A stretch of 8,523 nt of DNA, taken from positions 1-8,523 of the forward strand of contig JAQTRD010000016.1 of assembly GCA_028711965.1 (NCBI GenBank). Direction: 5' to 3'. The notes below the pieces were generated by a model. That model had not been told where the DNA came from. It worked only from the letters and a program-made list of their open reading frames with translations, and ran no database searches. This stretch comes from Candidatus Colwelliibacteriota bacterium (GTDB taxonomy: Bacteria; Patescibacteriota; Minisyncoccia; UBA6257; Colwellbacteraceae). The translations under genes and the position numbers were made by a program. Positions 5,766 through 8,523 of the stretch are shown here, piece by piece (position 1 is the first letter of the stretch; each line of letters opens with the position of its first letter).

Positions 5766-6149
5766 TTACTTCAATTCAACTTTCCTCTTTCCGCTCGTGG
5801 CAGTTTTTCTGATATTGCCGCGAACTGTCCGGGAGTTAGTCTTTGTCCTTTGTCCATGGACGGGAAGGTGTTTGATATGTCTTGATCCGCGATAAGACTG
5901 TATGTCCTTCAAGCGAGCGATATCAGTCTTTATGTCTTGGCGAAGTTCTCCCTCTATCTTGTATCCCTTATCAAGGACTTCTTTTATTTTGTTTATATCA
6001 GACGGAGAAATATTTTTGGCTCTTACTGAAGGATCTATTCCAGCTTCCTTTAAAATCTTGCGGCTTAAAGTAACGCCTACGCCATATATGTAAGTGAGCG
6101 CGAATTCTATGCGCTTCTCATCAGGAATATTTATACCGGTAATTCTCAT
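5766..6149 (-). CDS. rpsM: Small-subunit ribosomal protein S13
   Basis: S13 sits at the top of the 30S head, contacts the 50S subunit through bridges and touches the P-site tRNA. The 127-residue product shows MRITGINIPDEKRIEFALTYIYGVG (1-25), the helical region ending in the YRGSRHIKHLPVHGQRTKTNSRTVRG signature (about 85-110), and a basic tail ending KRKVELK. No Shine-Dalgarno motif precedes the ATG; the upstream gap consists of degenerate 7-bp repeats. Confidence 0.97.
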   Translation of the reverse strand: MRITGINIPDEKRIEFALTYIYGVGVTLSRKILKEAGIDPSVRAKNISPSDINKIKEVLDKGYKIEGELRQDIKTDIARLKDIQSYRGSRHIKHLPVHGQRTKTNSRTVRGNIRKTATSGKRKVELK

Positions 6150-6158
6150 TTTATTTGT

Positions 6159-6229
6159 TTGAAATCAGGATTTGGGAATTTTATGAATCTTTCCTTGTTA
6201 TTGGTAATTGGAAATTAGGATTTGGGAAT
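6159..6229. repeat. Degenerate 7-bp (heptad) repeats between rpmJ and rpsM
   Basis: A 21-bp direct repeat with one mismatch occurs at 6161-6181 and 6211-6231. On the minus strand it resolves into heptads ATTCCCA, AATCCTA, ATTTCCA, ATTACCA, ATAACAA (6229 down to 6195) and again ATTCCCA, AATCCTG, ATTTCAA (6179 down to 6159). The repeats almost fill the 88-bp gap and form no stable hairpin. Confidence 0.65.
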
Positions 6230-6237
6230 TTATTATA

Positions 6238-6354
6238 CTATCCCTGTCTCTGTTTATGTTTCGGATTCTTTGCGCAAATCACATAAATCCGCCCTTTGCG
6301 GCGGACGATCTTACAGTCCTTGCACATTTTTTTCACGGAAGGTCTTACTTTCAT
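6238..6354 (-). CDS. rpmJ: Large-subunit ribosomal protein L36 (zinc form)
   Basis: L36 is a tiny zinc protein that binds 23S rRNA late in 50S assembly. The 38-residue product reads MKVRPSVKKMCKDCKIVRRK at its N-terminus and ends NPKHKQRQG. Cys11, Cys14, Cys27 and His33 form the complete zinc site of the zinc-binding type. Its place between infA and rpsM is the standard order, 13 nt after the infA stop. A perfect TATAAT follows immediately after the stop, but no -35 accompanies it. Confidence 0.96.
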   Translation of the reverse strand: MKVRPSVKKMCKDCKIVRRKGRIYVICAKNPKHKQRQG

Positions 6355-6367
6355 TTTCTGGGTAATT

Positions 6368-6565
6368 CTACAATCTTCTCGCAATTCTTCCTCTCTTATC
6401 ATCGTAGTCGGTCATCTCCACCGAAACCTTGTCTCCCGGAACGACGCGGATGTGGTGCTGTCTCATCTTTCCTGAAAGATAAGCCAATATTTCCCGACCG
6501 TCCTCAAAACGAACTTTGAAGTTAGTGGCCGGCAGAGCTTCGATTACAACGCCTGTAACTACCAT
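6368..6565 (-). CDS. infA: Translation initiation factor IF-1
   Basis: IF-1 blocks the 30S A site during initiation and helps IF-2 and IF-3. The 65-residue OB-fold product has GVVIEALPATNFKVRFEDGR (5-24), the SGKMRQHHIRVVPGDKVSVE signature (31-50) and the end DYDDKRGRIARRL. Typical IF-1 has about 72 residues; here about seven N-terminal residues before the 'GVV' strand are missing. The upstream frame reaches a TAG four codons earlier with no alternative start, so ATG at 6565 is the start. No ribosome site precedes it. It opens the operon: the promoter at 6676-6704 would give a leader of about 104 nt, and a second candidate would give almost none. Confidence 0.95.
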   Translation of the reverse strand: MVVTGVVIEALPATNFKVRFEDGREILAYLSGKMRQHHIRVVPGDKVSVEMTDYDDKRGRIARRL

Positions 6566-6574
6566 GCGTGAGAG

Positions 6575-6604
6575 ATACTAACATAAAGACCGTTAGCCAG
6601 TCAA
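6575..6604 (-). promoter_or_regulatory. Possible second infA promoter giving a near-leaderless mRNA
   Basis: On the minus strand TTGACT (6599-6604) is followed after 18 bp by TAGTAT (6575-6580, 4 of 6 to consensus). The expected start point is at about 6568, only 3 nt before the infA ATG, where no Shine-Dalgarno motif exists. The -35 lies inside a hairpin arm of the leader, so it could also be a coincidence. Confidence 0.35.
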
Positions 6605-6669
6605 TCCGCCTCTTCGTCGGATTGACTCGCCGAAGAGGCAAGTCAACCGTTTAGGCGGCGATCTTTATG
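6582..6669 (-). promoter_or_regulatory. Competing-hairpin leader upstream of infA
   Basis: Hairpin A pairs 6637-6646 with 6622-6631 (10 bp with one G-U in the minus-strand RNA, 5-nt loop). Hairpin B pairs 6618-6627 with 6599-6608 (10 perfect bp, 9-nt loop). They share the segment 6622-6627, so they exclude each other. A third 9-bp pairing (GCCTCTTCG with CGAAGAGGC) competes with both. The outer ends CATAAAGA and TCTTTATG (6582-6589, 6662-6669) are also inverted. The expected start point of the upstream promoter falls at the right edge of this block, so it would be the 5' leader RNA. Confidence 0.5.
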
Positions 6670-6675
6670 CGGTTT

Positions 6676-6704
6676 ACTATAATGATTTCCTTGAAATCAG
6701 TCAA
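6676..6704 (-). promoter_or_regulatory. Strong sigma70-type promoter for the infA-ribosomal operon
   Basis: TTGACT (6699-6704) and TATAGT (6676-6681) each match consensus at 5 of 6 positions and are separated by exactly 17 bp. They lie between the stop of the membrane-protein gene and infA, pointing into the operon. The expected transcription start is at about 6669. Confidence 0.75.
6683..6699. promoter_or_regulatory. 17-bp palindrome filling the promoter spacer: candidate operator
   Basis: TGATTTC (6683-6689) and GAAATCA (6693-6699) are exact inverted 7-bp arms around CTT. The palindrome covers almost the whole spacer between -10 and -35 and the first base of the -35, the classic place for a repressor or spacer-distorting regulator. 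No regulator gene is in the window. Confidence 0.5.
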
Positions 6705-6720
6705 TAAAAAGGCTCCTGAA

Positions 6721-8316
6721 CTATTCTATGTTAATTTTAACTTTTTCGGGATCCGAAGGGACCTTATTTACCCATATCGGCCATAAGTCCGCTTTCCCGC
6801 CATCAATCCCGGGAATTGAAAATATTGCGGCTTTTAATTCCGATTCGTTTTTCCCCAAAATAGAATGTACAAAAGAGTCTGTCGCCAGACTGCGGGCCCA
6901 AACTGACCGAAATTCAACGGGGATTTTTACTTTTCCGGAAGAAAAGTCTGTTTCTGGGCTCCCGTAAGAAAAATCTCTGCTTTTCAAATCAAAATCTTCA
7001 GGATGCTCTTTTCTAAACTTCTCTCTCATAAGAGAAACCATATCTTCTTCGCGAAAAGCTATAACTCGAGCCTCGAGCATAACTCCATAAGCAAACTCTC
7101 CCTTTTCATTTACATCAAGAGCGTCTCCGTTTTTGACAGTCACTATGTCTGTTGTACCGTCAAGCGTCTTAAATCCGGAAGGAATAGAGGCAGCTATCTC
7201 GGCGCGCAACACGCCCTCGACTTTTTCCCGAGAAATCCGTTCGGCATTTCTGATATCTTCTTCGGTGGGAACTTTAATCTCTCCGACAAGTCCTCCACTG
7301 GCGCCTTCTTTCAGCTCTCCGTAAAACCCGTCGTATTTTGGCGTTCCTTGAAAGCCGGGAATCCGCAATTTTGCAACCGGTCCCGTATTGTATGAATCCC
7401 CCGCTTCATCTGCTGTGACATTAATATCCACCGATGACGGAGTTATCTTTCCCTCAATCACTTTTGCTCCCGGAACGGTAACGGATGAAATTATTCGAAA
7501 GACTTTCCCTTCCGGCGTTACAAAACGGGTATTTTTTACCAGAGGCTGAGCGTCGGAACTGTAACTGTTGTAAATAGTGAGCTTTCCGGATGCTTTGTTC
7601 TCTACCTTCTTGGAGCCGCTCGCAGGAAAAGAATAAACGCCATTTTTCGATATTTTAAAAACTTCCGCCGGTATTGCCGAGTTGTCGGAAGATACGGAGG
7701 AGATTGAAGAAGACGCAAAAACAGGGCCGGAAAAACTCCAATCTGTTTTCTTCATCGTAATTAAGATATCCGCTCTTGGAAGAATAAAAATTCCCAAATA
7801 GACAAACAGCACGACCGCTAATAAAGCGGAAAATCCGATAATTACTTTCTTGAACGGCCTCTTCTCGCGATTTCTTTGCCAAACATTCTCTTCCGCATCG
7901 GTTTGATTAAGATCGACTTCTTCGCTCTTCGGCAAATCGGTTTCTTTTTCCAATTCTTCGCAAACAGTTTCGCATCTTTTCTCGCATTCTTCTCTTATAA
8001 CCATGGTTCCGCGAGGCTTCTTCTCTCCCGCAGGAACAATATCGGCAAGCGGAAATCTCGATTTTTTGAAAATTGCGTCAGCAACGGCAAATCCGCAAGC
8101 GGCGGCAAGCTCCAGAGCGTCTCCGTCAACCGACTCGACAGTCACGTCTTTGCGCACAACAGCGACTTCTCTTTTTAGAAGCTTGAAATTTTTCGGATCG
8201 GAAACAAAAACAGACCCTTTAGGCACATAAAGGACAATATCATCATCCGGACAAGACAGGATCTTATGGACAACGACTGCAGGCGCGTCTGTTTTTGTAA
8301 TGTATATTTTTTTCAT
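6721..8316 (-). CDS. Single-pass membrane protein with a baseplate-J-like outer domain, function unknown
   Basis: I recognise the type, common in Parcubacteria, but not its function. The 531-residue product has a cytoplasmic alpha/beta-looking domain (1-95; IVLYVPKGSVF at 27-37, LLKREVAVVRKDVTVESVDG, then AAACGFAVADA), an acidic linker (about 105-145) carrying CEKRCETVC at 111-119, a basic stop (NREKRPFKK) and one transmembrane helix at about 158-179. The large outer part starts with a Ser-rich stretch (200-213). It contains the baseplate J/gp47-like signature at 243-330: GKLTIYN, LVKNTRFVTPEGKVFRI, VTVPGAKV, VTADEAGDSYN and IPGFQGTPKYDGFYGEL. There is no signal peptidase site, so it should stay anchored. 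Such domains are named after phage baseplate proteins, but nothing else phage-like is present; a cell-surface role is inferred. It starts 2 nt after the upstream gene's stop, and no terminator follows it. Confidence 0.85.
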   Translation of the reverse strand: MKKIYITKTDAPAVVVHKILSCPDDDIVLYVPKGSVFVSDPKNFKLLKREVAVVRKDVTVESVDGDALELAAACGFAVADAIFKKSRFPLADIVPAGEKKPRGTMVIREECEKRCETVCEELEKETDLPKSEEVDLNQTDAEENVWQRNREKRPFKKVIIGFSALLAVVLFVYLGIFILPRADILITMKKTDWSFSGPVFASSSISSVSSDNSAIPAEVFKISKNGVYSFPASGSKKVENKASGKLTIYNSYSSDAQPLVKNTRFVTPEGKVFRIISSVTVPGAKVIEGKITPSSVDINVTADEAGDSYNTGPVAKLRIPGFQGTPKYDGFYGELKEGASGGLVGEIKVPTEEDIRNAERISREKVEGVLRAEIAASIPSGFKTLDGTTDIVTVKNGDALDVNEKGEFAYGVMLEARVIAFREEDMVSLMREKFRKEHPEDFDLKSRDFSYGSPETDFSSGKVKIPVEFRSVWARSLATDSFVHSILGKNESELKAAIFSIPGIDGGKADLWPIWVNKVPSDPEKVKINIE

Positions 8317-8318
8317 CT

Positions 8319-8523
8319 CTATTTATTGCAGGACAGCCACTTCATTCTTCGGCGGGCAATCTTGTTAAAAGCGCTGTCTGTGTCGGAACGGTCAAGTTCT
8401 TGAAAGGCGATTTCCGCAATACCTATTGCCGGAAGAAAATTAAATCTTATCGAGTTGTCGATTTGCGAAACATTCTTTGGATTGAGCTCCGCGAAATCAT
8501 CGGACATAACATAAACCAACGGT
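8319..8523 (-). CDS. C-terminal end of an unidentified gene (5' part beyond the window)
   Basis: The frame is open from the right edge to a TAG at 8319-8321, giving 67 residues that include VYVMSDDFAEL, LPAIGIAEIAFQELDRS and the basic end ARRRMKWLSCNK. Its stop lies 2 nt before the membrane-protein start, so the two are probably cotranscribed. I do not recognise it with confidence. The pattern of a short strand, a helix after a proline and a final basic strand faintly resembles the C-terminus of TsaB (the t6A-modification partner protein), but the usual PLYLR-like ending is not there. The complete upstream part is needed to name it. Confidence 0.5.
   Translation of the reverse strand, partial: PLVYVMSDDFAELNPKNVSQIDNSIRFNFLPAIGIAEIAFQELDRSDTDSAFNKIARRRMKWLSCNK

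Noticed and set aside
6232..6237. Promoter for rpsM from the perfect TATAAT after the rpmJ stop
   Set aside because: No -35-like hexamer lies 16-18 bp upstream and no extended -10 is present; AT-rich repeat DNA gives such hexamers easily.
6721..8316. Prophage or phage-tail remnant
   Set aside because: Only a baseplate-J-like domain is present, it is membrane-anchored, and no other phage gene, attachment site or base-composition change was seen.

Overview
The window looks like the genome of a Patescibacteria/CPR bacterium, most likely Parcubacteria. Three things support this: very tight gene packing; compact ribosomal proteins and an RNA polymerase alpha subunit with no C-terminal domain; and a single-pass membrane protein with a 'baseplate J-like' outer domain of a type I associate with Parcubacteria. 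The assignment rests on recognising protein families, not on a search. Every gene I can support lies on the minus strand, so the biology reads from right to left.

Right end (8523 to 6721): the C-terminal end of an unidentified gene, then after 2 nt a 531-residue membrane protein with a cytoplasmic domain, one transmembrane helix and a baseplate-J-like outer domain.

Control region (about 6720 to 6566): a strong sigma70-type promoter with a 17-bp palindrome filling its spacer, then an 88-bp stretch of competing hairpins that would form the 5' leader of the ribosomal operon, then a possible second promoter close enough to infA to give a nearly leaderless mRNA.

Translation/transcription operon (6565 to 2821): infA, rpmJ, rpsM, rpsK, rpsD, rpoA, rplQ, rplM, rpsI. 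This is the classical alpha-operon order with rplM-rpsI attached. Most gaps are 2 to 28 nt, and rplM and rpsI share one base (TAATG). The exception is the rpmJ-rpsM gap, which holds degenerate 7-bp repeats. A family 2 glycosyltransferase follows rpsI after 6 nt, and greA follows it after 14 nt, so both are probably in the same transcript.

The greA-lysS gap (1585 to 1184, about 400 bp) is the one large non-coding stretch. It holds a strong bidirectional terminator-like hairpin inside a 125-bp element with perfect 18-bp inverted ends, plus three shorter direct copies of the same repeat and an isolated 22-bp palindrome. The outer end of the element coincides with the greA stop codon.

Left end (1183 to 1): the N-terminal 394 codons of lysyl-tRNA synthetase, cut by the window edge.

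Together the genes cover translation initiation (infA), both ribosomal subunits, the RNA polymerase core and its rescue factor (rpoA, greA), and tRNA charging (lysS). The glycosyltransferase and the baseplate-J-like protein are the two cell-envelope-type genes. No tRNA, rRNA, CRISPR array, transposase or toxin-antitoxin pair was seen. The best candidates for undescribed biology are the repeat element after greA and the operator-plus-hairpin leader before infA.
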